Shown: positions 1 through 8,138 of the stretch, piece after piece
Layout of the letters: the number at the start of each line of letters is the position of its first letter
How positions within the stretch are numbered: the first letter of the stretch is position 1
Assembly: GCA_902773325.1 (NCBI GenBank)
Contig: CACYDW010000042.1
Span: forward strand, 1 to 57,595
DNA length: 57,595 nucleotides
Source: an uncultured Ruminococcus sp.
GTDB taxonomy: Bacteria > Bacillota > Clostridia > Oscillospirales > Acutalibacteraceae
Direction: 5' to 3'
Notes under the pieces: model-generated
What the model saw: the letters and a program-made list of their open reading frames with translations, nothing else
Told to the model about the DNA's origin: nothing
The model's database searches: none
Translations under genes and position numbers: made by a program

Positions 1-54
1 CCCACACCCCTTCGGACATCACTCTAAGTAAGAATTTTTTTGTCGCCTACTATA
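1..54. repeat. Direct repeat copy 1 (54 bp)
   Basis: Bases 1-54 match 179-232 with two mismatches, at 178-bp spacing. Copy 1 touches the window edge, so the element may extend further left. I do not recognise the repeat family. Confidence 0.85.
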
Positions 55-178
55 AGTTTTAAGTCTTAAGTTTTCGGTAATTTCGTGTCGGAATCAAACA
101 ATAAATAAGAAAGAGTCTGACAGGTCATTTTTATACTTTGGTAAATCATAGGCTGAGTGTGGGGGCTTTCCGGTCACT

Positions 179-232
179 CCCACACCCCTTCGGACATCAC
201 TCTAAGTAAGAATGTTTTTGTTGCCTACTATA
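179..232. repeat. Direct repeat copy 2 (54 bp)
   Basis: Second copy of the repeat at 1-54. Its first seven bases (CCCACAC) can pair with GTGTGGG at about 157-163, giving a small hairpin at its left end. The copy at 1-54 may carry the same hairpin, but the window starts there. Confidence 0.85.
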
Positions 233-457
233 GTTTTGAGAGAGTATGCTGGATATTCATACAGAATATAAAAGCCACCCTTGTGCTCCCAATGCTTACT
301 ATCAACAGACTGCTGTTGTTTCCGGCGCGGTATAGCACCAATCTCTTGTTTTAAGAGCGATAGCTCGGTTGTATAGCAGCATAGGTCAGACTATGCTGTC
401 CGACTGATGAGCAGAGGGTATTTCTCTATGGTGCTGAGCGAAAACGCGAACACGGGT

Positions 458-473
458 GCAGCGTCGACGCTGC
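458..473. promoter_or_regulatory. 16-bp perfect palindrome upstream of the galE promoter
   Basis: GCAGCGTCGACGCTGC is its own reverse complement and ends 3 bp before the -35 box at 477. There is no T-run after it, so it is a poor terminator. The position suits an operator or activator site for the galE promoter. The regulator is unknown. Confidence 0.45.
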
Positions 474-476
474 TTG

Positions 477-506
477 TTGACATTTGTAGGGGTATAAATG
501 TATAAT
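477..506 (+). promoter_or_regulatory. galE promoter (sigma-A type)
   Basis: TTGACA at 477-482 and TATAAT at 501-506 are both perfect consensus, with an 18-bp spacer. Transcription would start near 513, leaving a leader of about 60 nt with a short CCGCA/TGCGG hairpin at 521-532. Confidence 0.85.
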
Positions 507-574
507 AGTAGTATCATCAGCCGCATCTGCGGTGTAAACATTACTAAATCAATATCATAAAGGAGAAATTACCT

Positions 575-1585
575 ATGACTATTCTTGTAACAGGCGGAGC
601 AGGCTATATCGGAAGCCATACTTGCGTAGAACTGCTTAATGCAGGCTATGACGTTGTGGTTGTAGACAATTACTACAACAGTGTTCCCGAGGTACTCAAC
701 CGCGTGGAAACTATTACAGGCAAATCCTTGAAAAAATATGAGTGTGATATCCGTGACAGAAAAGGACTTGAGAAGGTCTTTGAAGAAAACAAGATCGATG
801 CTGTCATTCACTTTGCAGGACTTAAGGCCGTAGGTGAATCCACAAAGCTCCCCATGCTCTATTACGAAAATAATATTTCAGGCAGCGTTGTACTGTTTGA
901 AGTGATGGATCAATTCGGCTGCAAGAAGATCGTATTCAGTTCTTCCGCTACCGTTTACGGCAATAATCCGATTCCTTACAAGGAAACTATGGTGACCGGT
1001 GATGTCAGCAATCCTTACGGCAGAACCAAGCACTTTATCGAGCAGATTCTCGGTGATATCTATACTTCCGACAATGACTGGAGCATCTCTCTTCTGCGTT
1101 ACTTCAACCCTATCGGCGCACACGAAAGCGGTCTGATCGGCGAAGACCCCAACGGTATTCCCAACAACCTCATGCCCTATATTTCACGCGTTGCAATCGG
1201 CAAGCTGCCGCAGCTTACGGTGTTCGGCGGAGATTATGATACGAAGGACGGCACCTGTATCCGTGACTATATTCACGTTGTTGACCTTGCAAAGGCGCAT
1301 CTCTGTGCGGTGGCAAAAATCCTCAATACTACCGGTATCGAAGCCTATAATATCGGTAATGGCGTGGGCTACAGCGTACTGGATATTATCAATGCCTTTG
1401 AGAAGGCAAGCGGCAAAAAACTCAATTACGTTATCGGTGACAGAAGAGCCGGTGACCTCCCCGCCTTCTATGCAGATGCCTCCAAAGCCAACAAAGAACT
1501 GGGCTGGCATGCTGAACTGGGTATCGACAAGATGTGTGTGGATACCTGGAACTTCCAGACCAAGAATCCTGACGGCATTAAATAA
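575..1585 (+). CDS. galE: UDP-glucose 4-epimerase
   Basis: GalE interconverts UDP-glucose and UDP-galactose in the Leloir pathway and supplies UDP-galactose for cell-surface glycans. At 336 residues it has the usual length. The N-terminal Rossmann motif GGAGYIG (residues 7-13) binds NAD, and the short-chain dehydrogenase catalytic pair is Y148/K152 in NPYGRTK. The ATG follows AAAGGAG at good spacing. It sits alone behind a consensus promoter and no other gal gene is next to it, so it may serve general sugar-nucleotide supply. The identification is secure from motif and length. Confidence 0.96.
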   Translation: MTILVTGGAGYIGSHTCVELLNAGYDVVVVDNYYNSVPEVLNRVETITGKSLKKYECDIRDRKGLEKVFEENKIDAVIHFAGLKAVGESTKLPMLYYENNISGSVVLFEVMDQFGCKKIVFSSSATVYGNNPIPYKETMVTGDVSNPYGRTKHFIEQILGDIYTSDNDWSISLLRYFNPIGAHESGLIGEDPNGIPNNLMPYISRVAIGKLPQLTVFGGDYDTKDGTCIRDYIHVVDLAKAHLCAVAKILNTTGIEAYNIGNGVGYSVLDIINAFEKASGKKLNYVIGDRRAGDLPAFYADASKANKELGWHAELGIDKMCVDTWNFQTKNPDGIK

Positions 1586-1726
1586 CCAAAGTGTATATAT
1601 GAATCCTGTCGGATACCGTTTTCGGACATTATAGGGAAGCACGGATTAAATCCGGTGCCTGTATTGCGCCGTAAGGCGTGATTTATTCAGTGATTCCATA
1701 GTATTTAGTATAGGGGAGAAACACAC

Positions 1727-2008
1727 ATGATTATTGTTACTGTATTCCTTTTGATATTGGGTGGTGCTTTATGGCTGCTCGATCTGGCAATGAAGATCAT
1801 GTTGGGTGTTTGCTGCTTCCTTACTGCGGGTTTTACAGTTACATACTTTGTCGTAAAGAAAAAAGGCATCTATGATCTCCAATACACTGACTGGAAAAAA
1901 TATCTGCCGTTGATACTTCGTATTTTTCTTCTGGTAGAAATCGGTATCAATGCACTGGGCATTGTGATCGCAGCATGTTATCTGCTGTTTGTTTATGTTA
2001 TCCACTAA
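1727..2008 (+). CDS. Small membrane protein, unknown function
   Basis: A 93-residue protein that I do not recognise. It is almost wholly hydrophobic, with about three predicted membrane segments (near residues 2-22, 27-43 and 62-90) and a short basic loop between the second and third. The ATG has a good upstream AGGGGAG. A weak hairpin (GGGCTG/CAGCCC at 2016-2045) follows the stop and may terminate it. Its link to galE or to the downstream TIR gene is not evident; the TIR gene appears to have its own promoter. Confidence 0.7.
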   Translation: MIIVTVFLLILGGALWLLDLAMKIMLGVCCFLTAGFTVTYFVVKKKGIYDLQYTDWKKYLPLILRIFLLVEIGINALGIVIAACYLLFVYVIH

Positions 2009-2112
2009 TGCTGTGGGGCTGTCTGCGGAAAATCGCAAGCAGCCCTATCCGTTTATGGTGCGGTCTCTATGGCGGAATCTGCAACGTGACCCGACAAAAT
2101 AATCGCTCAGGA

Positions 2113-2141
2113 TTGATTTATCTTGTCCGATATCTTATAAT
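2113..2141 (+). promoter_or_regulatory. Candidate promoter of the TIR-LRR gene
   Basis: TTGATT at 2113-2118 and TATAAT at 2136-2141 are separated by 17 bp, about 30 bp before the start codon of the TIR-LRR gene. Confidence 0.6.
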
Positions 2142-2177
2142 GATAAAAATAGATGAAGTGCAAGGAGCGTATGAATC

Positions 2178-4040
2178 GTGCTGCCAAAAATATTTATCAG
2201 CTATAAGTCGGAGGAATACTATTATGCAGATAAGGTGCGGTATGCCTTGGAGCAAAGCGGTATTTCATGCTGGATGGCACCTGACAGCATTCCGGGCGGG
2301 GCAAGCTACGCTACGGAAATACCTCGCGCTATTAACCAGTGTAAGGCATTTGTGCTGATTTTGACTGATAAATCCCAGAATTCCAAATGGGTTCCCCGTG
2401 AGCTGGACAGAGCCATCAACGCAGGAAAGGTCATTCTGCCGTTTATGCCTGAAAAAATGAAACTGAATGATGATATCACGTTTTATCTGACCAACGTGCA
2501 GATGTATATGGCATACGACGACTGGGATCGTGAACTGTCAAGACTGATCAAGGATGCCGGCGATGTGGTGGGGATAAAACCGAAGATTCCATCTGTCGAT
2601 GATGCAGATACCGTTCAGAAAACAGGTGACAGCACTTCCGGTTCTGCTGTTGAACCGCCCTCCGTTTCTGATATTAAGCCCGCACCGATAAAAAAACGAG
2701 CTGTGAAGCAGCAAAAAAATAATGGCAGAGTAAAAAAAGTCGCTCTTATTTCCTCTGCGGCAGTATTGACTGTGGCACTGGTTATTGGAATAGCGGCAAT
2801 GGTATCAACCATTCACCGTTCTGTTGCGGATTCGACCGATCAGATCGCTACTCTTGAAAGCTCCCGAAAATATGAATTTAAAGACGGGACAATTACTGCG
2901 GAAGATATCCTCGCGCTTGCCGATAATAAAAACTTGACGGAGCTTACTTTTACCGGTTCTGCCATAACACAGGATGCTATGGGTCAGCTTTCTGTGCTCA
3001 ATCCGAAAATTACGAAGCTGACGTTTGAAAACTGCAAGGGTATCACCGATTACAGTATCATTTCAAAGAGTTTTTCTTCCCTTTATACACTTACCATAAA
3101 AAACTGCGGGCTTAATGACACAGGGCTTCAAACCATAGATTTTTCATGTCTGACGCATCTTTCCACGCTTGATATCAGCGAAAATGAGGTCGAAAAGCTT
3201 GATGCACTTACCAACGCTTCTGCCATCAGCAAGCTCTATGTCAACGGCAACAAGCTTACCTCACTTCATGGTCTTGAAACTGCTATCAGACTGGAAAGGC
3301 TGAATTGCTCCGATAACAGTTTAACGGATATTTCTGCTCTATCCAACTGTACGATCCTGGAATATATTGACTTGAACAACAACCATATAGAAGATATGTC
3401 TGTTCTGGGCAAAAGCAGTGCAAAACTGATAGGTGTGTATTTCAACAATAATCAAGTGAAGGAACTCTCTTTTCTGAAGGATGCTGCTGCTCTGAAATAT
3501 CTCAGCTTTGACAACAATCAGGTCGAGGATCTTTCACCGCTGAAGGGCAGTGTTAACGTTACATCCATTTCGGCTGAACATAATAAAATTAAATCCATTA
3601 GTGCCCTGTCAGCGATGAAAGCTCTCAGCGGTATTGATCTTTCGCATAATGAGATTACCGATATAAGCCCTGTCGCCGGCATAAACGGATATGAAAACTC
3701 TGTATTTCTGTTAGATCTCAGCCATAATAAAATTGATAAGATCGTACTTAATGAAAGTGCGCGCTATAAAAAACTGTATATCTACGATAACCCTATTTCA
3801 GACTATGGTTCTCTGTATACAATCAATTATTCTTACATCTATTTTTCTTATTCCACCGATATTGATTATGACAAATTGGCGCAGCTCTCTTTTTTGGAAT
3901 GTAACATGACGGACTGTCCGCTGGATCAGCAGGTTCATATAGAAGAGGTTCTCGGAAGTTACAGGCTTAAACTAATAACACAAAAAGAAGCTGATGAATA
4001 CACAGCAAGTGTAAAACCAAGCTTTTACGGCTTTAGTTGA
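2178..4040 (+). CDS. TIR domain - membrane segment - leucine-rich repeat protein
   Basis: A 620-residue protein with three parts. Residues 1-130 form a TIR domain: it opens KIFISYKSEE, has the CWMAPDSI box, and keeps a W71-x3-E75 pair (KWVPREL), the position of the catalytic glutamate in NAD-cleaving TIR domains. A Pro/Lys-rich linker (about 131-187) leads to one membrane helix (188-210) preceded by basic residues, which predicts a cytoplasmic TIR and an exported C-terminus. Residues about 250-560 carry at least ten internalin-like leucine-rich repeats of the L-x-x-L-x-L-x-x-N type. The start is GTG, 10 bp after AAGGAG; the ATG at 2171 is out of frame. The layout resembles a Toll-like receptor with the domain order reversed. 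Function as sensor, NADase or adhesin is inference. Confidence 0.85.
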   Translation: MLPKIFISYKSEEYYYADKVRYALEQSGISCWMAPDSIPGGASYATEIPRAINQCKAFVLILTDKSQNSKWVPRELDRAINAGKVILPFMPEKMKLNDDITFYLTNVQMYMAYDDWDRELSRLIKDAGDVVGIKPKIPSVDDADTVQKTGDSTSGSAVEPPSVSDIKPAPIKKRAVKQQKNNGRVKKVALISSAAVLTVALVIGIAAMVSTIHRSVADSTDQIATLESSRKYEFKDGTITAEDILALADNKNLTELTFTGSAITQDAMGQLSVLNPKITKLTFENCKGITDYSIISKSFSSLYTLTIKNCGLNDTGLQTIDFSCLTHLSTLDISENEVEKLDALTNASAISKLYVNGNKLTSLHGLETAIRLERLNCSDNSLTDISALSNCTILEYIDLNNNHIEDMSVLGKSSAKLIGVYFNNNQVKELSFLKDAAALKYLSFDNNQVEDLSPLKGSVNVTSISAEHNKIKSISALSAMKALSGIDLSHNEITDISPVAGINGYENSVFLLDLSHNKIDKIVLNESARYKKLYIYDNPISDYGSLYTINYSYIYFSYSTDIDYDKLAQLSFLECNMTDCPLDQQVHIEEVLGSYRLKLITQKEADEYTASVKPSFYGFS

Positions 4041-4172
4041 CTGTGATGGTATTGTATCCGGCGGCAGCGGTTCAAGCTGTTTGTACTCCGGGAAATGGTG
4101 CTCTGCTTGATGAAGAGTAATATTGATACGGTCAAGGAGCATTATTATTTCCGGTGTGATAGAGGTGACAGA

Positions 4173-4661
4173 ATGAAAAATGATTTCGATAAGCTGTTCG
4201 GGATAGTTCTGGCAGAGGCAAAAGCGGCGGGCATCCCCGTTTCAGACAACATCACACCCCATATTGTCGTTAATACAAGAGCCAGATCCTTCTTCGGGCA
4301 GTGTATCTGCAACGACGGACAATATACCATTCAGCTCTCTGCACTGCTCTATGATGTGCCTGAAAAAAAATGCAGGCAAACGATCGCTCATGAACTGATA
4401 CACACCTGTAATGGCTGTTATAATCACGGTGCAGCTTTCAAAAAATATGCTGCTATAATGAACAGTACATACGACTATAACATACAGAGCGCCAACACTA
4501 CCCAAGAAATGGGTATTATTGTTACGGCAGCAAATTCAAAGTATATCATACAGTGCCGGAAATGCGGAGCAGTATTTACAAGGTCACGATGGTGCAGTTT
4601 TGTTGAAAATCCCACACGATACCGCTGCGGCTGCGGTGGGGAACTGATTCGGGTGAAATAG
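4173..4661 (+). CDS. SprT-like zinc metallopeptidase domain protein
   Basis: A 162-residue SprT-like protein. Residues 73-77 are HELIH with a third likely zinc ligand at H85 (NHGAAF), the pattern of the SprT/Spartan peptidase core. The C-terminus carries a zinc ribbon (C128, C131, C152 and C154 region). SprT-family proteins are linked to cleavage of DNA-protein crosslinks in eukaryotes; the bacterial role is poorly known. The start at 4173 follows AGAGGTGA; an in-frame extension to 4095 lacks a ribosome binding site. It lies 130 bp after the TIR gene and 29 bp before the methyltransferase gene. Confidence 0.8.
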   Translation: MKNDFDKLFGIVLAEAKAAGIPVSDNITPHIVVNTRARSFFGQCICNDGQYTIQLSALLYDVPEKKCRQTIAHELIHTCNGCYNHGAAFKKYAAIMNSTYDYNIQSANTTQEMGIIVTAANSKYIIQCRKCGAVFTRSRWCSFVENPTRYRCGCGGELIRVK

Positions 4662-4690
4662 TCAAGCCCCCGCTTACAAGAGGTGATAGT

Positions 4691-5509
4691 TTGAAGGACA
4701 CATTTAAGCTGATTTGTCCTGTTTGTTCAAAAAGGCTGTATCCAAGCGGAAACAGCCTGATTTGTGACAAAAAACACAGCTACGATATCGCGCGGCAGGG
4801 GTATGTCAACCTGCTGCCTGTACAAAACAAAAAATCCCTTGCCCCCGGTGACAGCAAGGATATGCTTGCTGCAAGACGCAGCTTCCTCAATACCGGAAAA
4901 TACCGTCCGGTCTGTGACAATGTTATCAGGGCGGTCAACCGCTATAAGCCTTGCGATGCTCCCGTACTGGTCGATGTCGGCAGCGGAGAGGGCTACTATA
5001 CAAGCCATCTGCAAAATGCCTGCGGCGCGGATTGTATCGGTATAGACATTGCCAAGGATGCCGCTAAAATGGCTTGTTCACGCAGTAAGGATATTCTGTG
5101 GCTTGTTGCAACCGCATCGCATCTGCCCGTTGAGAGCGGCTCGGCAGACGTGGTATGCGCGCTGTTTTCGCTGTTTTTGCCGCAGGAATATGCACGGATC
5201 CTGCGGCGGGGCGGCTGTGCGGCAGAGGTAAGCGCCGGCACAGAGCATCTCATAGAGCTTAAGCGCATTATTTATGATGATGTTTTTGAACAGCATAAGC
5301 ACCCTGCTCCCTGCGGTGACGCTTTTGAAGAAGCTGAATGCAGCGAATATCGTTTCGGCATTACACTGAATCGTGAGGAACTGCACGACCTGCTGCTGAT
5401 GACACCCCACACAAGGCGCATCAATGCCGCGCAAAGGCAAAGGCTCGAAGCTCTCGACAGCCTTGCACTGACGGTGCATTACTGGCTGAGAGTCATGATC
5501 AAGAAATGA
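4691..5509 (+). CDS. RlmA-type 23S rRNA (guanine-N1)-methyltransferase
   Basis: A 272-residue SAM-dependent methyltransferase of the RlmA/RrmA family, which methylates guanine 745 or 748 of 23S rRNA. An N-terminal zinc finger (C9, C12, C25, H29) precedes the family stretch RQGYVNLLP. The SAM-binding motif is at residues 93-104 (LVDVGSGEGYYT), and the substrate-side sequence ALFSLF follows. The start is TTG, preceded by AGAGGTGAT. It is spaced 29 bp from the SprT-like gene and 9 bp from the next gene, so all three are probably co-transcribed. Whether it is the RlmAI or RlmAII type cannot be told from the sequence alone; a Gram-positive would usually have the latter. Confidence 0.88.
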   Translation: MKDTFKLICPVCSKRLYPSGNSLICDKKHSYDIARQGYVNLLPVQNKKSLAPGDSKDMLAARRSFLNTGKYRPVCDNVIRAVNRYKPCDAPVLVDVGSGEGYYTSHLQNACGADCIGIDIAKDAAKMACSRSKDILWLVATASHLPVESGSADVVCALFSLFLPQEYARILRRGGCAAEVSAGTEHLIELKRIIYDDVFEQHKHPAPCGDAFEEAECSEYRFGITLNREELHDLLLMTPHTRRINAAQRQRLEALDSLALTVHYWLRVMIKK

Positions 5510-5518
5510 GGTAAAAGT

Positions 5519-6301
5519 ATGGAAAAGAGAATCATAACAGCAGCGCTTCTGTTGTCGCTGCTGCTGTGCGGCTGCGGCAGCACAACAGGTGACAACGGCA
5601 ATACCAGCGTGGCAGAAACGGCGGGAACGGAGTCCCATGTGGTGAATGTTGACTCGTCCGTAAATTCCAAGGCTTCCGCAGGGGTGGTCGCCGCACACAG
5701 TGCCGTAAGCTATACTGCTCCGGAGGGCAGCATTACCTTTGAAGAAGTCTGCGTAATACTCGATCGGTGCAGCTATAAAGACCTGTATCTGCCGCAGAGT
5801 GTGTCAGATTACGAAAAGATATGTACCGGTATCACCAAACACAACGAAAAGGATTACTATCAGGTCTATTTTTATCTGCCCAAGGGTGAAGAAAAGGTAT
5901 TTATGGGAACAAGCTGTCTGGTGGCTTGTGACGGCAAATCGGTTTCCAGAAAGAACTGGTTTGGCACTTATGAAGAAATCGGTACCAATAAAGCCAAAGA
6001 CGACCCCACATGGCAGGATATTTATCCCGGTGCGGCTGTCACCCCCAATGAGGCTATGCTTGTGCTGCTTGACAAAAGCTTCAACGCACTCGGACTGCAA
6101 TATGAACTGTCGCAGTATGTATTTGAGGTAAAATCCGATGTCAAGTCGATCGAGGGTATAGAGTGCTATTCCGTTATACCTAAAATCGAAACCGGCAATG
6201 CTGTCACCATGCTTCAGAACTGTTATATCAGTACAGACGGTAGCAATACGGTATTTGTGCCGGACAGCAGCGCGATAGGCAAATACAAAAGGATAGACTG
6301 A
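5519..6301 (+). CDS. Secreted lipoprotein, unknown function
   Basis: A 260-residue protein with a lipoprotein signal peptide: basic MEKR, a hydrophobic run, then LLCGC, with lipidation probably at the second cysteine. The next 60 or so residues are low-complexity (Gly/Ser/Thr/Val-rich), and the mature domain from about residue 65 is a mixed alpha/beta sequence I do not recognise. It starts 9 bp after the methyltransferase stop, so it is probably in the same operon, and ends about 100 bp before fabV. Confidence 0.75.
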   Translation: MEKRIITAALLLSLLLCGCGSTTGDNGNTSVAETAGTESHVVNVDSSVNSKASAGVVAAHSAVSYTAPEGSITFEEVCVILDRCSYKDLYLPQSVSDYEKICTGITKHNEKDYYQVYFYLPKGEEKVFMGTSCLVACDGKSVSRKNWFGTYEEIGTNKAKDDPTWQDIYPGAAVTPNEAMLVLLDKSFNALGLQYELSQYVFEVKSDVKSIEGIECYSVIPKIETGNAVTMLQNCYISTDGSNTVFVPDSSAIGKYKRID

Positions 6302-6402
6302 TCCATCAGAGGAGCATTGTACCAATGAACAGAGTCCTCCTCCATTTTTCAAAGGGAACGGAGGGGGCGGACACTATAACATATAGTAAAGGAGAAGTTA
6401 TT

Positions 6403-7587
6403 ATGGCAATTGTAAAACCAAAGGTAAGAGGATTTATCTGTACTACGGCGCACCCGGAGGGCTGCAAAGCGATCGTAAAGGAACAGATCGGGTATGTAAA
6501 GGCACAGCCGCATGCTGACGGTCCTGAAAAAGTACTGGTGATCGGTGCTTCAATGGGATACGGTCTGGCATCAAGAATATCGGCGGCATATTCCTTCGGG
6601 GCTTCTACGATCGGCGTTATATTTGATAAGCCCGCAAGCGGTGCACGTACGGCAAGTGCGGGCTGGTATAATACAGCGGCATTCGAGGAGCTGGCTCACG
6701 CAGACGGTTTGTATGCCAGAACCATCAATGGAGATGCGTATTCCGCGGCTGTCAAGCAGCAGACGATCGACCTGATCAAAGCCGATCTCGGCAAGGTTGA
6801 CCTCGTTATTTACAGCCTTGCTGCTCCCAGAAGAACCGATACGGACGGCACACTTTATACCTCTGTGTTAAAGACTGTCGGGGATCCCTTCACCAACAAA
6901 ACGATCGATCTGAGAACCAATACCGTAAGCGATGTGACCGTAGAACCTGCTACAGACGAGGAAATTACCGCTACCGTCAAGGTTATGGGCGGTGAGGACT
7001 GGAAAGCATGGATCGATGCGCTCAGGGCTGCCGATGCTATTTCTGAAAATGCCGTAACCCTTGCATATTCTTATATTGGTCCCTCTATTACACACCCCAT
7101 GTATGCTGACGGCTCGATCGGCAAGGCAAAGGATCACCTGTTTGCCACTGCAAAGCAGATCACAGCGGAAAACAATGGTATCAGGGCCTATATCTCTGTC
7201 AACAAAGCACTGGTAACACAGTCCAGCTCGGCGATTCCGATCGTACCGCTGTATATTTCCATTCTCTTTAAGGTCATGAAGGAACATAATGTTCACGAAG
7301 GCTGTATCGAGCAGATGTACAGACTGCTCAACCGGAAGCTTTATAACGGTGAGCCGGAGCTTGACAGTGAAGGCAGGATCCGCCTTGACGATCTCGAAAT
7401 GCAGCCCGAAATTCAGGCGGAGGTAGATGCCCTCTGGAATAAGATCACCACCGATAACCTCGATGCCTGTGCCGATATCGGCGGATATCAGAAGGATTTC
7501 TACCGTTTGTTCGGCTTTGAAGCGGAAGGCATAGACTACGAACAGGATACCGAGATCAACGTTCCGATCGCTTCTATAAAAGAATAA
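6403..7587 (+). CDS. fabV: Trans-2-enoyl-CoA/ACP reductase (NADH), FabV type
   Basis: FabV reduces the double bond of trans-2-enoyl-ACP or enoyl-CoA with NADH, the last step of a fatty-acid elongation cycle or of crotonyl-CoA reduction. The protein has 394 residues, the usual length. It starts VKPKVRGFICTTAHPEGC, has the dinucleotide motif GASMGYGLASRI (48-59), and the family-specific Y-x8-K catalytic pair at Y234/K243. The start at 6403 follows AAAGGAG; an in-frame ATG at 6325 lacks a good site. In other bacteria FabV gives insensitivity to triclosan. No other fatty-acid genes are next to it. A strong terminator follows. Confidence 0.95.
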   Translation: MAIVKPKVRGFICTTAHPEGCKAIVKEQIGYVKAQPHADGPEKVLVIGASMGYGLASRISAAYSFGASTIGVIFDKPASGARTASAGWYNTAAFEELAHADGLYARTINGDAYSAAVKQQTIDLIKADLGKVDLVIYSLAAPRRTDTDGTLYTSVLKTVGDPFTNKTIDLRTNTVSDVTVEPATDEEITATVKVMGGEDWKAWIDALRAADAISENAVTLAYSYIGPSITHPMYADGSIGKAKDHLFATAKQITAENNGIRAYISVNKALVTQSSSAIPIVPLYISILFKVMKEHNVHEGCIEQMYRLLNRKLYNGEPELDSEGRIRLDDLEMQPEIQAEVDALWNKITTDNLDACADIGGYQKDFYRLFGFEAEGIDYEQDTEINVPIASIKE

Positions 7588-7594
7588 AAGAATG

Positions 7595-7630
7595 ACGGCA
7601 GACACCGCTTTATAGGGCAGTGTCTGCCGT
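7595..7630. terminator. Bidirectional terminator between fabV and the HTH gene
   Basis: An 11-bp perfect stem (ACGGCAGACAC at 7595-7605 with GTGTCTGCCGT at 7620-7630), followed on the plus strand by TTTGATTATAG. It lies between convergent genes. Confidence 0.8.
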
Positions 7631-7642
7631 TTGATTATAGCT

Positions 7643-8065
7643 TTATTCGAGACATTTCAGATGATGCTCATAGAGCAGGATATTGATATCTATAACCGAA
7701 ATACCGTGCATGATGCCGAACAGGATAACACTGTCACGCTGATCTTTGGCATACAGCGGGGACGCTTTTATTTTTCGCAGCAGTCCGGAGGTTTGCTCCG
7801 GATTGGCACGCATACCGATACACAGCATAAGAAGCTTATCTCTGGACGGTATTCTCTGACCGTTGAAAATCTGATAAGCATAGTTTCTTTGCAGATTGGA
7901 GCGGCTGATGGCTTCTGCTTTGGCAATATGATTAGCTTTGAGCACGGATTCCAGAGCAGCCGTCAGAGATTGACTGCTCATGCTGCCGCTGCTTTCCTTC
8001 ATAAAATCATCGTAGCTTTTTTTGTTTCTGAGGAGCTTCATCAGCTCATCGGTTGATTTTTTCAT
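7643..8065 (-). CDS. Small HTH-like protein, unknown function
   Basis: A 140-residue protein. Residues 40-95 look like a helix-turn-helix of the XRE class (SRSNLQRNYAYQIFNGQR, then PSRDKLLMLCIGM), the pattern seen in phage-repressor-like proteins. I do not recognise the flanks. The ATG is preceded by AAAGGAAG. It is divergent from the kinase-like gene with about 70 bp between the starts, and it may regulate both. The pairing of this kind of HTH protein with a serine/threonine kinase-like gene suggests a functional unit, but that is inference. Confidence 0.7.
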   Translation of the reverse strand: MKKSTDELMKLLRNKKSYDDFMKESSGSMSSQSLTAALESVLKANHIAKAEAISRSNLQRNYAYQIFNGQRIPSRDKLLMLCIGMRANPEQTSGLLRKIKASPLYAKDQRDSVILFGIMHGISVIDINILLYEHHLKCLE

Positions 8066-8138
8066 TTTGTATCTTCCTTTGCTTCATAATTTGTGATAAT
8101 ATAGTATTACAGAATGACCCACGAAAGAAGTGCATATC

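Larger units (their letters stand above)
1..574. other. Gene-free region upstream of galE
   Basis: I see no credible gene here. A 65-codon open frame at 157-354 has no ribosome binding site and covers one repeat copy, so I do not call it. The stretch contains a 54-bp direct repeat, several short hairpins at about 348-410 (including a 7-bp stem AGCATAG/CTATGCT), a 16-bp perfect palindrome and the galE promoter. An unrecognised structured RNA between about 240 and 475 cannot be excluded. Confidence 0.6.

Noticed and set aside
157-354. 65-codon plus-strand frame
   Set aside because: It overlaps a non-coding repeat, has no ribosome binding site and no recognisable protein.
391-470. Hammerhead-ribozyme-like CTGATGAG ... 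CGAAA
   Set aside because: The core motifs are there, but stem I does not pair, stem II needs a bulge after one pair, and stem III fits only with an extra A in GAAA. Chance match is more likely.
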